In this document: positions 42,427-54,858 of the stretch, one piece after another | How the letters are laid out: each line of letters opens with the position of its first letter | Numbering within the stretch: the stretch's first letter is position 1 | Source of the DNA: Thunnus maccoyii | Taxonomy: Eukaryota; Chordata; Actinopteri; Scombriformes; Scombridae | Assembly: GCF_910596095.1 (NCBI RefSeq) | Contig: NC_056535.1 | Span: 20,786,505 to 20,850,504 of the forward strand | Length of the DNA: 64,000 nt | Direction of reading: 5' to 3' | The notes under the pieces: generated by a model | Told to the model about the DNA's origin: nothing | The model's database searches: none | The model's input: the letters and a program-made list of their open reading frames with translations, nothing else | Made by a program: the position numbers and the translations under genes

Positions 42427-45400
42427 TTAGATTGCTGCCTCTTCCAGGGAGAGCTGCCTGCTGCCGAACTGCTGACTGGTCTTTGATGCTTTGTTTGCCG
42501 CCTGCCGGACTGAACTCTCTTTTAACAGAACCTATAAATCATATGAAGAAAATCGGTTGAAGTGTAGCACACTAAAAAAAAACTGTACAAATAGCCACCT
42601 TTTCTTTTTCTTACACTGACCCCTTTCATAATTTTTTTGCGAAGTTCCCCCTGTGAAAGTGGACGTTCTTCTTCATCAGTGACAGGAGACTCTTCTGCGT
42701 CATACTCCACACTGAGAGATCCAAACACAGAGACACACTCATCAACCCCATGTGTTTAAATGTTTAGGTTTAATCAAAAATGTCAAATCAAAATTAGCAG
42801 ATAAAAGGCTGACCTATTGACTGCAGGTTGGATGCTAATATTCTCCTGAAGCATTTCTGGATTTTGACCCAGAAGGAATTTGGCCAGATCTTTTGGATTG
42901 TAGTCCTTTTCCAGATCCTGTAATAGTTAGATAGACAGATAGACATTATATTATCGATCAGAAGTGAAAATACTGCATACACAGTATGTCAGAGAGGGCA
43001 GGGCAGAGCCACAGGTTGACAAGTTACTTTAGAATTGAGGAAAGCTTGTATGGTGAGCAGCTCATTGGTCTTCTGTTCCACCAGACCCAGATAGGACATG
43101 ATGTTGTTCTCACTGATCCCTGAAGAGGAGCCTAGCATATCCTCTATCACTGAACGGTCACACTCCATCTTAGAGAAGATGCTGTTCACTCCTGAGAGAA
43201 GGGAGAAACAAACAGTCAGGACTACCAAACTGCATCTGAATGTATTTAAGAAAAAAAAAAGTTACACCCAAAACCTGTTTTAATCTGGTCCAGGACTTTG
43301 CTTATGATGCTGGCTTGGTTTTCATAGTCCTCAGCTTGGGACTTGGTTTTGTTTTGTCGCTCATCAATGTCTCTCAGCAAAGAGCGATGATCTCGCTCCT
43401 GTTGCAAACCTTCCACATGAAACTGCTCCATCTCTCCTTGGATCTGTTTATTCACAAATTTGTGTTCAGTGAAAACATATAAAAGACATGAGCTAACAAA
43501 CCTTCTTCACATTGAATATTACATTTCTTCTAACTGCAAAATTAAAAATCACCTCTATCTCCTTAGCTTTCATTTAATTCCCATTAATTTAATAATAGTA
43601 AGGGTTATATGACCCTGGCCTTTGAAGTTCTTAATGTTGGTTGCTTGTAATCTTTGTGAACCAAGGAAACTATAAAAGAAGGAAGTTTCATTACGTCATA
43701 ATATCAACGGTCTTAGATCTGCTTGGTGCCAGACTTGGGGGCCAGTTCTATTAAAGCCTATGGCAACATGTCTACATCGTATGACCTCTGATGAAGAAAT
43801 GCCTCTACCAAATGAAAGAACACACTTCAGAGAATACTGACTGATCGAAATGTTTCCAAATGTGCTGTTGGTCTCCAAATAGTATCCAAAGATGATTATA
43901 GGCATACTTCACAGGGCTCATGGCGAATCAAATTAAAATGCTAACCCTGGCAAATTAAAAAATATTTGCAAGCAAAGTGTCCCTTGAAAATACTGAACTT
44001 AGGATAAATAAATATTGTTAACAAAATCTGTAGTCTTCATTCCTTCACTCTTCCTCTTATTTTGATCTGGAGGCTGCTTGACAATGATTGACATTGCTAC
44101 TAATACCTAATATTATGGGAATATCACGTATTCAAATGAAATGTTTACAAACCTCCTCTGATTATTAATTCTGCATTTGTAGACTATACATTAACCCTTA
44201 GCTATAAAAACAAAAGGCATACATTTCATGGCTATCAGAAACTTTTAGAAAAACTTTAAACAACTAATTTGATCATTAGAAAATAAAGCATCATAATTAT
44301 GAATGAAGCAATCTCTGCCATGATGAAATCAACGCCTGGGCTGTAATCTCATCTGTCTGATGCCCTGCTGTCCGCCAGGTCACCTTATCAAAAACTGTAG
44401 ATTACGTTACATAACATAAGCTAATGGGCTCAGAGTTCATTTAGTCAGAGTATTATCACAGAAACACACATGAAACATTAGCTAAACAGCAACACACCAA
44501 AATACCGGTGCCTCCATCACACAGATTGATAACCTGTGAAACTGAGAGGGGAGAGATGAAGGAGCACATTCACTACTATGCTAACTGCATCGAGAGCTTT
44601 CAAGTGTGGCACTGATGCGCGTTCACAGTGCTACACAGTGATATAATGACCCTTCCTTCATTTACTGTTTCCCTGTTGTGAGCAAAGAATTAAGTGTATT
44701 CTACTGTTGGACTATAGGCAAATGTTTGAATTGAACATTGAATGCAATGTTTTTTTCAAAGTTAATAAAGGAAAAAATTAAAGATGAGTGTTTCCATGGA
44801 TTTGAGAAAACATACTCACCTGGCTTATTTGATCCCTCAGTGCCTCAGCCTCGTTGTTTTGCTCATTTACAAAATTGAAGAGTGCAAAGTTCCGGTCTTC
44901 AACTATACAGTGCAACAAAAAATACACCAGTGAGACACATTCAAATCCTCAGACCTGAGACTGATCATTCTCATGATCAAAATGTTACCTTACTTTCATG
45001 TAGCTGTAATGTCTCTCCAAAGCTAGAGAAAAAGTATATAAAGTATATCCCCAAAAAGTATTGCATTGTCTTTGTGTATGGCTGTGAGACTCAGGATTTA
45101 TTGGGGAGACCTACCCTGGATGAACCTGGTGACCAGCATGTCCAGGTTGTCCTCCCCTGTCACAGTCTGAATCCTCTCAAACACCTCCTCCAAAGCGTCC
45201 AGTGACTCTTCCCCTGAGTCTGTCCTCCTCTGCTCCCTCAGTTCTGACACTGCGACATAAAAGAAACACTACCATCATATCAATGTCATCAGGGCTGTAT
45301 AATAGATACCGTCACCAATATCGTCCACACTTTCATTGTTATCATCATAACCATGTTTATTATTCACATATTCCTCCTTGGTCTAACTGCCCATATTTGA

Positions 45401-47981
45401 CAAACTTTAATCAACAATGCCAAATCTATGTATCACAGTCTTATACTGTAGATGTTCCAGAGTTAATTCAATATATTTTTTTTCTTTTGCAACAGTGCTT
45501 CTACTAGTGGCTTAAACAAGTTAACAAACACTGTGAAAAAGATCACTTACAGTGTTTGAGGACTCACTGGAAAGACTGACTGTACTGCCACACTCTTGGA
45601 GTTGGTTTTGAAGGAAATAGCAATGTTAACAATGTTTTTTCCTCTTCTACTTTTACATTTTATTGATTTAAGCTGTGGTTATGCAACATTTACTCTGGCC
45701 TCAGCCTTACTGTTTCTGTGGTATCATCCTAAATAATTGTTAGCTAGGCTGGTCAGTTGAACTGTGTTTATGTTGCTACAAATGGGTTTTTTTTGCCTAT
45801 TATTTGCTATTCAATAGCTATGATGCTATGATGATGATGTGTGTTTTTGTCTTTTTGCGTTCAGCAATGTGCATATTTTAAATCCAGTCATTTAAAAACC
45901 TTTTAGCAGGCGGTTGTAATACTGTAAAGAAGAATTTGTTCATATTTTTCTTGACTGAGGAGGAATACAAAGAATACATTTTAAAATGTATGTTAGTGAT
46001 ACATCCAAGAACACAGGAGGTATCATTTGAGCATTTAACTTACTGCAAGTTAAACTAGTCAATACTATTTGTATTTGCCAATATACAAATTGAGACGGAT
46101 AGTGAATGACAAACAGATTAAACAAGATCTGTACTTTTGTGATTGTCCAACATTCAGTTCAGAAGCAGAACATACAACATAATTCCCTAAAACAATTCTC
46201 AATATGGCTGCAGAAGGTTTTTCAATCATCTCAGTCATCTCATATATGGACCTTACATTTGCACTACATGTAAACCGGATGGGGTTCTTCCTTTAAGTTT
46301 GTAGTCATAGGATATATTGTAGGAGACTGGGCCTGGACAGTGGGGTTGAATATTAAATAAGTTGTCAGTATTATTATCACCATTGATAGCATCACTAATA
46401 CTTTTGTCATAATTATAATTATTATTATGTCAAAACAGCAAGTTAGCTAGATTACAATGGCTGTGTCTTACATTGTCTGTGTCCCATCTCCTGGCCGTCA
46501 TCCTGACTGGACCTCTCACTGCACTTGGTGGTCATGAAATCTTTCAGGCTACACTCATGTGCAATAACCCTTTCCAGTTCTTTCATCTCAGCGTTATACT
46601 GGGCAAGGTCCTTCACTGCCTTCTCTCTCATCATGGTCATCTTGGACTGAGCCTCCACCCTTATGCAAAAAAGATTAGAAATATGAGTTGCATATCATGC
46701 AGATTTGTTCTACTGTACATTACACAACTATCTCAAATGTAACCTGGCATCGTAAGCAGCAGTAGACAGATTGATAATTTCCCCGATCTTCTTGCGGACT
46801 TCTCGGAGTTCCTACAACACACAAGAATCGGTGCAGAGACATTTGCAGAGTTTTAAAACAAAAAAGTTCAACAAAAAAAGTCTTTTTTTCCCTTGAACTC
46901 TGAATCATCTATGGGTGTGACTCTGACCTTATCGAGCCTGTTGTGTAGTTGCTGGAAACGGACACGTTCAATATGAAGAGTCTGCAACTCCTCTCTCAGG
47001 TGGCTGTTTTTGGTCAACTGCTCATTGAAGCGGGTCAAGGCCTGAAGAGGACATTGACATAAACTTAAACATTTTCTAATACCATCTAAAGATATGGACT
47101 TGTGAAAATGTGTACTATTAACTGGACAAAAACGCTGCTCTCAACAATCTACCAAGATAATATTTATAAATCTTTTGTTACTCACTCTATCTAGTTTGTA
47201 TTCCCAGGTGCGTATGGCCTTCTGAGTCCGCTGTACTTCAGATCTTTGCGTGTCACTAGTGTTGACCTCCCCTTTTCTCAGCTCTGCCACCTTCATCTCT
47301 ATGTTTGAGATCTGCCCACATTACAGAAGACACAAGACATAAACTGTGGTTTCATGACCTTCAATATCAATAAACATGAGGTGAAACCAAAATTAGTACC
47401 ATAGAGAGTGCAAAGAACTTCATTAACCTCTTTCTTTAGTTCTTGTTGACACTGCTTCTCTTTCTCCAACTCCTCTTCTAGTATGTCTCTCTGCTCCAAT
47501 AGAGCATTAAGACTCTGGGTGTCCTCACTGTCTTGCTGTTGACGGGACAAGCTTTGACATGCACCAAGGTTTTGCTGCAGCTCCTCTTGCTCCCTCAGCA
47601 GCTTCTGTATCTCCTGCCTTCATCCACAACACACAAACGGCCAGTCAGATGAACAGAAACGCACACACACAATGTTGACAATGTAATGTAGGTGTAGTTC
47701 TCATTTACTGTTGTTTGCGAATCTGCTCCCGAGCCTGAATGTTGTAGGCCTGCCGGTCTCCTTCCATGATCCTGAACTGTCTCTGCAGTTTGGCTATCTC
47801 TGATTCTGCTTAAAGAACATCATATGTACATTATTTAAACTTTGCTACTGTTAAAAAAAATGAGAGAACATCAACACCTAATCCTACCAATAATCGCAGC
47901 ATAACCAATATTACCTGTGCCATCAATATCCATCTCGCTGCTGTCTGAATGGGCACTTCTGGCAGATCTTCCTCGAGGCAT
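42427..47981 (-). CDS. Outer dynein arm docking complex coiled-coil protein (ODAD1/CCDC63 family)
   Basis: Axonemal protein related to Chlamydomonas DC2, which anchors outer dynein arms on doublet microtubules in cilia and flagella. Exons in transcription order: 47915-47981, 47709-47808, 47428-47617, 47186-47311, 46928-47041, 46744-46811, 46472-46659, 45115-45249, 44820-44902, 43275-43443, 43028-43191, 42814-42917, 42621-42711 and 42427-42531. They total 1704 nt, 567 aa plus TAA. After a Ser-rich N-terminus, nearly everything is heptad-rich coiled coil. Family blocks are AKLQRQFRIMEGDRQAY, a GEDNLDMLV..FI segment, VEDRNFALFNFVNEQN and the SYLGLVEQKTNELLTIQAF region. The acidic/Ser C-tail is short. 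Length is nearer CCDC63 (about 563) than human ODAD1 (about 670), so the paralog is left open. Exons 2 and 3 each have a second in-frame AG acceptor 3 or 4-6 bases away. Confidence 0.9.
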
Positions 47982-48399
47982 TATCACACTGAGCTTTAGT
48001 GGGCTGAAAATATAAATTAAATTAAGATGTTTACAGAAAATATTGAATTTGTACCTTACTAGTGGAAATTGCAATATCTTCTGACCATTAGGTTTAACCA
48101 AACTTAAATATTTAAATCTGATTTGGCATCAATACACCCCATCTTGTTGACTAGTCAGTAAGCTAAAACCAAGGCATCAACTAAAGGTACAAAATAACTA
48201 GCTTTAAGTTACCCACCATGACACACACCAAGCTAAACAAACAAAAACACTAAAACAAACAAACAAAAAACAGTAGCTACAGTTCTTCTAGCTCTTATGC
48301 AAGCTTTTCTACAGTTGGGCAGTTAATATTTGGATTTCATCTCACCAGCTGAAAGTTTTGCAAGTTAAAACCCAGTGACTCCTCTCAGGTTCACACAGC

Positions 48400-48430
48400 A
48401 GCCTGAGTTGTTAGCAACCGTTGCTAAGCG
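48400..48430 (-). promoter_or_regulatory. RFX-like X-box palindrome upstream of the ciliary gene
   Basis: 48411-48427 reads TTAGCAACCGTTGCTAA, a palindrome with one central mismatch. GTTGTTAGCAAC at 48407-48418 is an overlapping X-box-like pair of half sites. RFX factors drive ciliary genes through such sites. It lies about 430 bases upstream of the ODAD1/CCDC63-family start codon. The motif is seen; regulation is inferred. Confidence 0.5.
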
Positions 48431-48599
48431 CAATGAGACTTCCTGTCCCTGCAGTGACGTATCGATGTGGTGGTAAAGTGAAACGGTGGTGATACGAGGC
48501 CGTTGGGACAACGAAAAGTCAAGAAAATAACGTCTAGTGTGAAAAAACTGAGAGTTTCACAGTAAGCAATATTTTATTCTAATTGTGTATTTTGGTAGA

Positions 48600-49095
48600 G
48601 GAAAGTAACAAAGTAGTTCATGTTCATAAGTAGCCTGGAACAAATTTGAAGTACTTATTAGAGTATTTTTTAGGCACCTGCTAATGTTAAAGTAGCTAAT
48701 AACGTCAACTCATTTTATGCCTACGTTACTCGATTAGATACTTTTCAGAGGAAAATATTGCACTTTTTACACCACTACCTTTATCTGACGACTATATAAC
48801 TAGTATATTTGCATGGTTTAAGGTGCAAAACTTATAAAATGTGCATATTTATCATATTAAATATTACATTATCGCATTTACTCATACATTGAACCAGCTA
48901 CTCGACAGGATACATTAAAATTAGCTCCACAGTATAATATTCATTCTGCATAAGTACTTATACTTTTGATGCTACAGCAGATACGTTTTGCTGATAATAC
49001 TTATGTACTTATAGTTCAAAAACATTCTGAATGCAACACTTTTACTTGCAATACTTAGATACTTAGTGTTTTTACTACTTTTATTTATTAAAGGG
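48600..49095 (+). repeat. Interspersed teleost repeat, copy 2 of 2
   Basis: Shares ordered blocks with 18078-18550: CCACTACCTTTATCTGACGA, AAATTAGCTCCAC, ATTCTGCATAAGTACTT, TTTTGCTGATAATAC, CATTCTGAATGCAACACTTT and ACTTGCAATACTTAG. It lies between the ciliary gene and tas1r3. Confidence 0.6.
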
Positions 49096-49687
49096 TCCAA
49101 ATATTTCTCCCAAAACGAATTGTTTTTCCAAATGAGAGTCATCAGTGCCTTGTTGAAAGCAGAGATGGAGAAAATTCAAAGAAAAAATCGTACACTGTTT
49201 CATTGAACCTTTATTGTTATACAAGTTATGCAAGTGTTAACACTATCAACCAGAGAATTTGGTTGAAAAATAATTTTCTATTTCAAAATCAACTTCAAAA
49301 ATCAGCTCTTTGCAGACTATTTATTATAATGAAATTATACAAAATTTAGGCTACTGTAGGCCTATCTATACTGTACATGAGCAATATGTGTCTTGCATTT
49401 TGCATGGTTACAGATTCATATGACAACATCTTTCAACTTATTATAGCCTTATGTACAGTATGTTTTGTGACATATAGGCTTAAATTAATTCAATCCCACA
49501 TATTCATTAGGATATGTACTGTAAATGTCACATAAGCCAAAATATATGGGGTAGCAGCTACTAAATATATCACTGCTACAATTATAACTACAGTAATGTA
49601 TACAATCATAATGAAGGTAGCCATAATCATACAAAGCATGCAGATGTAAACTTTACAATTTATATTTACAGATTTGTTTTTCTCTGT
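49096..49687 (-). other. tas1r3 3' flank
   Basis: AT-rich, no exon. A minus-strand AATAAA lies at 49210-49215 and another overlaps the tas1r3 stop codon (49687-49692). Confidence 0.5.
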
Positions 49688-52600
49688 TTATTGCGCTGCC
49701 TCTGGCTGTGTCTGGGGCTCTTCCTGAGATGGTGTTGGTGGGACTCCCTCTAGGAAGGTACAGAAGTGCTCTGAGGTATTGAGCTCAGGTTTTCTCAACA
49801 GCAGGTAGCATTTTGGGAAGTAGTAAGCTGCTACCAGTCCCAAGTTGCTTGCCAGGCTGAAAGAAATGTGGACAATAGACCTTGTCTTTTCAGTCAAGCC
49901 TATGTAGATTGGAATAAAGGTCACCCAAATTACACAGTAGATCAGGGAGGAAAAGGTGATGTCCCTGGCGAGGTTATATTGATGAAGTGGTTTCACTGCC
50001 ATGAAGGTGCACATGAATGATATAAGGGCCATTATAGTATTGAACCCTTGCATCAAAGCATATCCGATGGAGGGTAATACTGGACATGAGAGGAAGGCCC
50101 TCACAAAGTCTATTGTCATATTTGCCACATGTTCAGACAGTGAGGGCCCTTGATGAACAAACCAGCCACAGAAACCAGCCTGCACAGCACAGCAGGTTAT
50201 CACAAACAGCCAGCTCACAGGACCTCTTAGTATATGCAGTTGAGAGGCGGCCTTCTTTGGGAACTCGGTCACGTAGAGTATCTGTGTGAAAAGAGGGGTT
50301 TGCAGCATGATGACAATGTGTCCTCTTTACTTCGTTCTACTATTCAGTGCATTTTAACTCTCATTCCTCACCTGCAGTGAGATCAACGTGATAATGGAGA
50401 GTGCGACTGTTTGGAAAATGGAGATGAGGGGAAGCTGAAGACGACACACCACGTCCCCTGGCTTCCCCAGGAAGAGCAGCAGACTGAGGCAGGCTCCCAT
50501 CAAGCTGAGTAGAGCCACAAAAGTCAGAGTTCCCCCCGAGGATGTTACCAACGGGGTCCCCCGGTGCCTCAGGAACACAACACCCACTGACCCCTGACAT
50601 ACCAGGAGCAGCACCCCAGCCAGTGTCATTACCAGGGCCTCAGGCGTGTCCCAGGACAAGAAGTCAAAGGTGGGTGCAGTGCAATTAGTGCTGCGGGTCA
50701 GGGACCACTGGCGGTCAGGGCACTTGGAACACTGGATATCCTCTATGAGTCAGAAAGCACAATATGAGGTTTGGTTTCATTAACACTAAAAATCTAACTC
50801 AAACCATGATTATGTGTGATGCATGATTAGATTTCTTCCTCATTAATGGAAGTGTTTGATATTTTGGGAAATTCACATAATTCATTGATTTTGAGCTTTA
50901 GAGGTGCTGGTAGGCGGACATTGCTACCTTTGGACAGCAGGCTAGCTGTTCCCCCCGTTTCCAGTCTTTATGCTATTGCTGAACTAAGCTAAGTAGCTGC
51001 TAGTTTTAGCTTCATATGTACTGTACAAACATGAGATTGGAATCAATCTTCTCATGTAATTTGCATTATGAAAGCGAATTGGCTTATTTCCCAAAATGTC
51101 AAACTAATCCAATGAAGGTCAAGTATTTGAGAGATGTATGGACAACCACATTACCCTCATTAGCCTGGTAAGTGCCTGGCTTACAGTCAATACAATCAAA
51201 ACAGCAGGAATGGAAGCCTTTCACTCTGAGCACCTGGCCCGTCCCACATTTTGCTGAACAGGTGGAATTAGGGATCTGCAACAGTTGTGGCATTACAATT
51301 ATTGTAAAGGGATTTGTATACTTAAAAAATGTATAAGCCCAAAAAACAAAAAAAAACAAACCCACAGTGCTTCAGGAACCCAGACTGGATTGTGGTTTTG
51401 TGGAATTTAATCATCAGAGGTTTTCTCGTGCGTATATAAATGTTTATATACATTTTCTAATGTGTTTCTTAAATTACCTCTGTGTTATCAGTGTGCCACT
51501 TTAAGAGGGACATGTTGATGGACAGTTCATTATAAAAGCTTCCAACATCCATGAAGTTTACATCCGAGCTATTCCAGACCCACTCAATCACACTGTATCC
51601 TATGTTTGGGTTGCCATTTTTGTCAAACTTTACATGTCTGCCATTTATGTCCATAGAAGTATTCTTTAAAACCTCCAGCAGCTGCAAAAGAAGATTTTAT
51701 TCATTGTTTAACAAGATTGGTAAAAATGAAAAATAATTCAAAATTGTCTGCAGCCACCCACATAAAAGACAAAGACATTCACCTTCCAGGGATAGATTTT
51801 GGTTTCAGCTCCCCACATACAGGCATTTGAATCACATCCCAACATGTTGTGCAATGCGTGTGCCACACTGTAGATGGCAGCATACACACTGAAAGCTGAG
51901 GTCTGCACTGAGGGATCATTTACCAAGCTAATGTTATCAGGTGACAAGCTCCAGCATTGTGGGCAGGGGTTGTCTGGGATGCTGGACTTTGATGCTAGAG
52001 GGGATATCTTCACCCTCTCTTTACTCATTTTGGTGAAGAGCTCCTTCATGTAGGCAGTGAACAGATCCAGATGCGTTGTATTTTCAGTGAATCCAATGAC
52101 GGTACCAATGTTTTGGATATTGGGGAGGGAAGTCAGTTGATTATGGATGGACCAGCTTGTGCTGGCAATCCACACAGCAGTTGTATTACTCCTGATAACC
52201 TGGAATAGATTGAATGATTTGTGCAGAACTGAATATAATTTGTCCACATATATTGTATTATCATATATTGATTGTCTAAAGGGATGTCCCACATAATAAT
52301 TATTCTTTACTAACCTCTTTAAAAAAAACCACTGCAGGCTCTGGGAGAGAAAAGACCACTACTGCTCCAACCTTCGTTTTGTTGATATTGTCGATGATGG
52401 TTTTGACCACTGGTTCAGGGTCTGTGTATACTGGAATCAGCCCCTGATAGGCCACACAGATAGACATATTCTGTGCTATTTTGGAGAATTCCTGCACACC
52501 GTGTTGCCCAAACTCCTCCTCACTGCCCACCACTGCCACCCAGTTCCATTGAAACTCCTTCAGCAGAAGCGCCATGGCCTTCACTTGATATTTGTCACTG

Positions 52601-53687
52601 GGCACCGTGCGGAAGAATGACGGGTAGAGAAGCTTGTCACTGAATTTGTCACTGGTGGCACCAAAGCTAATCTGAAGTGAGAAGAGTCATATTATACCAC
52701 ATTTGAAAAAAAGACATTTTACTATATTAATATTATCCAGCCCTGCCCATTATTGAAACACAAGGTTTAATGCACATTTACTGAGGAAGCTGTTTAAACT
52801 GCGTTGCAAGTGGGTGATTGTTTTTTAAGTAATTATTTTTTCAAAAACACAAAAAAAGCAATTTAATGATTGAAAATATTTTTTGCTAACAATTTAAGAC
52901 TCATGGGACACTGTTGAAGCAAATATTTTACTTTTAAGATTTACTTTGAGCATTAGGAATATTCTTGAGGAAAAGTTAAACCAGCTCAGGAAGAAGATAC
53001 ATGATGACATATGACTAGACATATTTGTAACCAAACCTGTGGTATCAGAAAGAATCCCAGGAGTTTTCCTATGACGGACACCATTTCTGAGGTTTCAGGA
53101 CCAATAACAGCTGCCATGCTGGTCTCATAGTCAGTATAATTGCACTCCACAGATAGCACTCTGCTATATTTTTCAGTGAGGAAAGAGATAGTAGGCTTCA
53201 CAATGACAGCAGATTGTCTGCATGTGTCATAGATTTCATAACCCAACTTGATGCCAGGGAGCAACATTTGGTTTCCGTTGATCTCATCCACTGCATATTT
53301 CATCACAAGAGCAAGGCCCAGTCCACGCTTATTTAAACTGTAGGAGTTCAGGTAGAAAAAAGAATTAAAAGCCTTGTTAGTCAAGTTAAGCATACGTAGT
53401 GATGCATAATTTCATATACTGACAGACATAATAGATTGTTATTTTGCTAGAAAGGGGAAACAACTGTTTTTCATTACCCGGTACCTTTCACAGTTCATGT
53501 TGTTAGGCTCACTCCTCAGGCTGAGGTTGCTGGTCAACAGGTTGATGGGAAAGAGCCCTCCGAGCATAATGTCTCCAGATAAATTGAAGAGGCTGGTGGA
53601 AATATTCTGGAACCATTCAGGCGGACTCACACCGCAGCTCAGTCTAAACGCCCAGTACAGAACCAGCACACGGAAAGGTGCAGCCAT
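49688..53687 (-). CDS. tas1r3: Taste receptor type 1 member 3 (class C GPCR)
   Basis: Obligate partner subunit of heterodimeric umami/sweet (in fish mainly amino acid) taste receptors at the cell surface. Exons in transcription order: 53485-53687, 53037-53337, 52315-52671, 51783-52199, 51478-51681, 51155-51275, 50372-50742 and 49688-50281. They give 855 aa (human 852). A hydrophobic signal peptide starts at MAAPFRVLVLYWAF. The Venus flytrap domain spans residues to about 490 (LPGIKLGYEIYDTC, IGPETSEM, FFRTVPSDKYQ, EFQWNWVAVVGS). Exon 6 and the start of exon 7 form the cysteine-rich domain with about nine Cys. Seven membrane segments follow, ending PKCYLLLRKPELN. T1R3 is favoured over T1R1/T1R2 by RTVPSD, the IGTVIGF block and the tail. 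Mammalian TAS1R genes have six coding exons; here the third and the 7TM exon are each split by a short intron. No break in the frame otherwise. Confidence 0.93.
50886..51103 (-). repeat. Common teleost interspersed repeat in tas1r3 intron 6
   Basis: Read on the minus strand it runs TTTTGGGAAATAAGCC, AGATTGATTCCAATC, AAGCTAAAACTAGCAGC, TTAGCTTAGTTCAGCA, AAGACTGGAAACGGGGG, AACAGCTAGCCTGCTGTC and CCGCCTACCAGCACCTCTAA. I recognise this order as a high-copy fish repeat. The 26053-26128 fragment matches its start. Confidence 0.65.
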
Positions 53688-53942
53688 GTTGCATACGAGC
53701 TACAGACTGAGGCTAGTGAGATGATAGCGGCATGCATATGTGTCAGTACATCCTGAAATGTTTTTGTATGCAAACTCATCTGTAAGCCTCAAAGATAGTT
53801 GCCGCACTTGGCCCCTCCCTTCCCTATTCACCTGAAATTGCACTTCAAAGTAACTACAAATTATGTGAAATGGTCCTTATAATATTCACCTACATTAACA
53901 TTTGTGGTACCCATGGACATGAAATACAGTAGTTTTCCTTTT

Positions 53943-54020
53943 ATAATAATAATAATAATAATAATAACTTTATTTGTATAGCAACTTTCATACAAAAAAC
54001 TGCAGCTCAAAGTGCTTTAC
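53943..54020 (-). mobile_element. 3' end of a SINE or L2-like retroposon
   Basis: On the minus strand: GTAAAGCACTTTGAGCTGCA, then TATACAAATAAAGTTATT running into (ATT)n. This is the usual 3' tail of fish CR1/L2-mobilised retroposons. The body beyond 54020 is not identifiable. Confidence 0.55.
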
Positions 54021-54109
54021 AACACAAGAAATTACATGCACCAAGTGCTTCACATCAAAAAAAGACAAAATGAACATAAAAACTTGTGAATGTACATAAG
54101 ATGTAAAAT

Positions 54110-54250
54110 TAAACCCACTTGATAATATTACTGAACATAAGATAAAATAAAGTGAAAATACAGTACATAGAATGCGTACCTCAGTGGTGGTCATTTGGGA
54201 AAGCGAAAACTATTAAGGTACTTCACCATGTGTACACAATCTGTAAATCG
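54110..54250 (+). repeat. Direct repeat, left copy
   Basis: Shares CCCACTTGATAAT, ACATAGAATGCGTAC, GGTGGTCATTTG and TGTGTACACAATC, in this order, with 54535-54660. Confidence 0.65.
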
Positions 54251-54534
54251 GCGCCTAGGTCTCTTAAGCCATGAGCATAACGGAAACTCCCTTTTCCCAA
54301 TGGACACAGACTCACCACCAGTCTTGATTAACCAAAATAAGCCTCCTTCAACTTACCCCAGAATGTCTTCCCACAGGTTTAACCTCACTGTGGGTCTCAT
54401 CTGTGTTGGGCACATCCTGAAACTGCCCCATAAAAAAACACCCTTGGTGGTGCTGTGGGGGTTAAAAACACACACCACAGTCTTTTTTCTCAGACCTATC
54501 AATCACTGACCTCAGCACACACATAATATAAGAT

Positions 54535-54660
54535 AGAAAATAAGCCCACTTGATAATAATGATACAAAATACAACACATAGAATGCGTACTTCCATGGTG
54601 GTCATTTGAGACTTAATAAACAAAAACTCACAAAGTATTTCACCGTGTGTACACAATCGT
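54535..54660 (+). repeat. Direct repeat, right copy
   Basis: Second copy of the 54110-54250 unit in the same orientation, about 420 bases on. The roughly 285 bases between the copies have no readable coding sequence. Confidence 0.65.
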
Positions 54661-54799
54661 CACCTTCATAATGATGAAGATATTGACAGTATTTTCACTA
54701 TTATTTGTAAAAGCAGTAATTCTGGTATTCATTGTACTAATTGATAGTTGTTTTCACATTAAGATATTGCATGTAAGAGGGAAAGAGTCACTTTGTGCC

Positions 54800-54800
<1 letters not shown>

Positions 54801-54857
<57 letters not shown>
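54801..54857. repeat. (GT)n microsatellite
   Basis: About 28 uninterrupted GT units. Confidence 0.98.
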
Positions 54858-54858
<1 letters not shown>

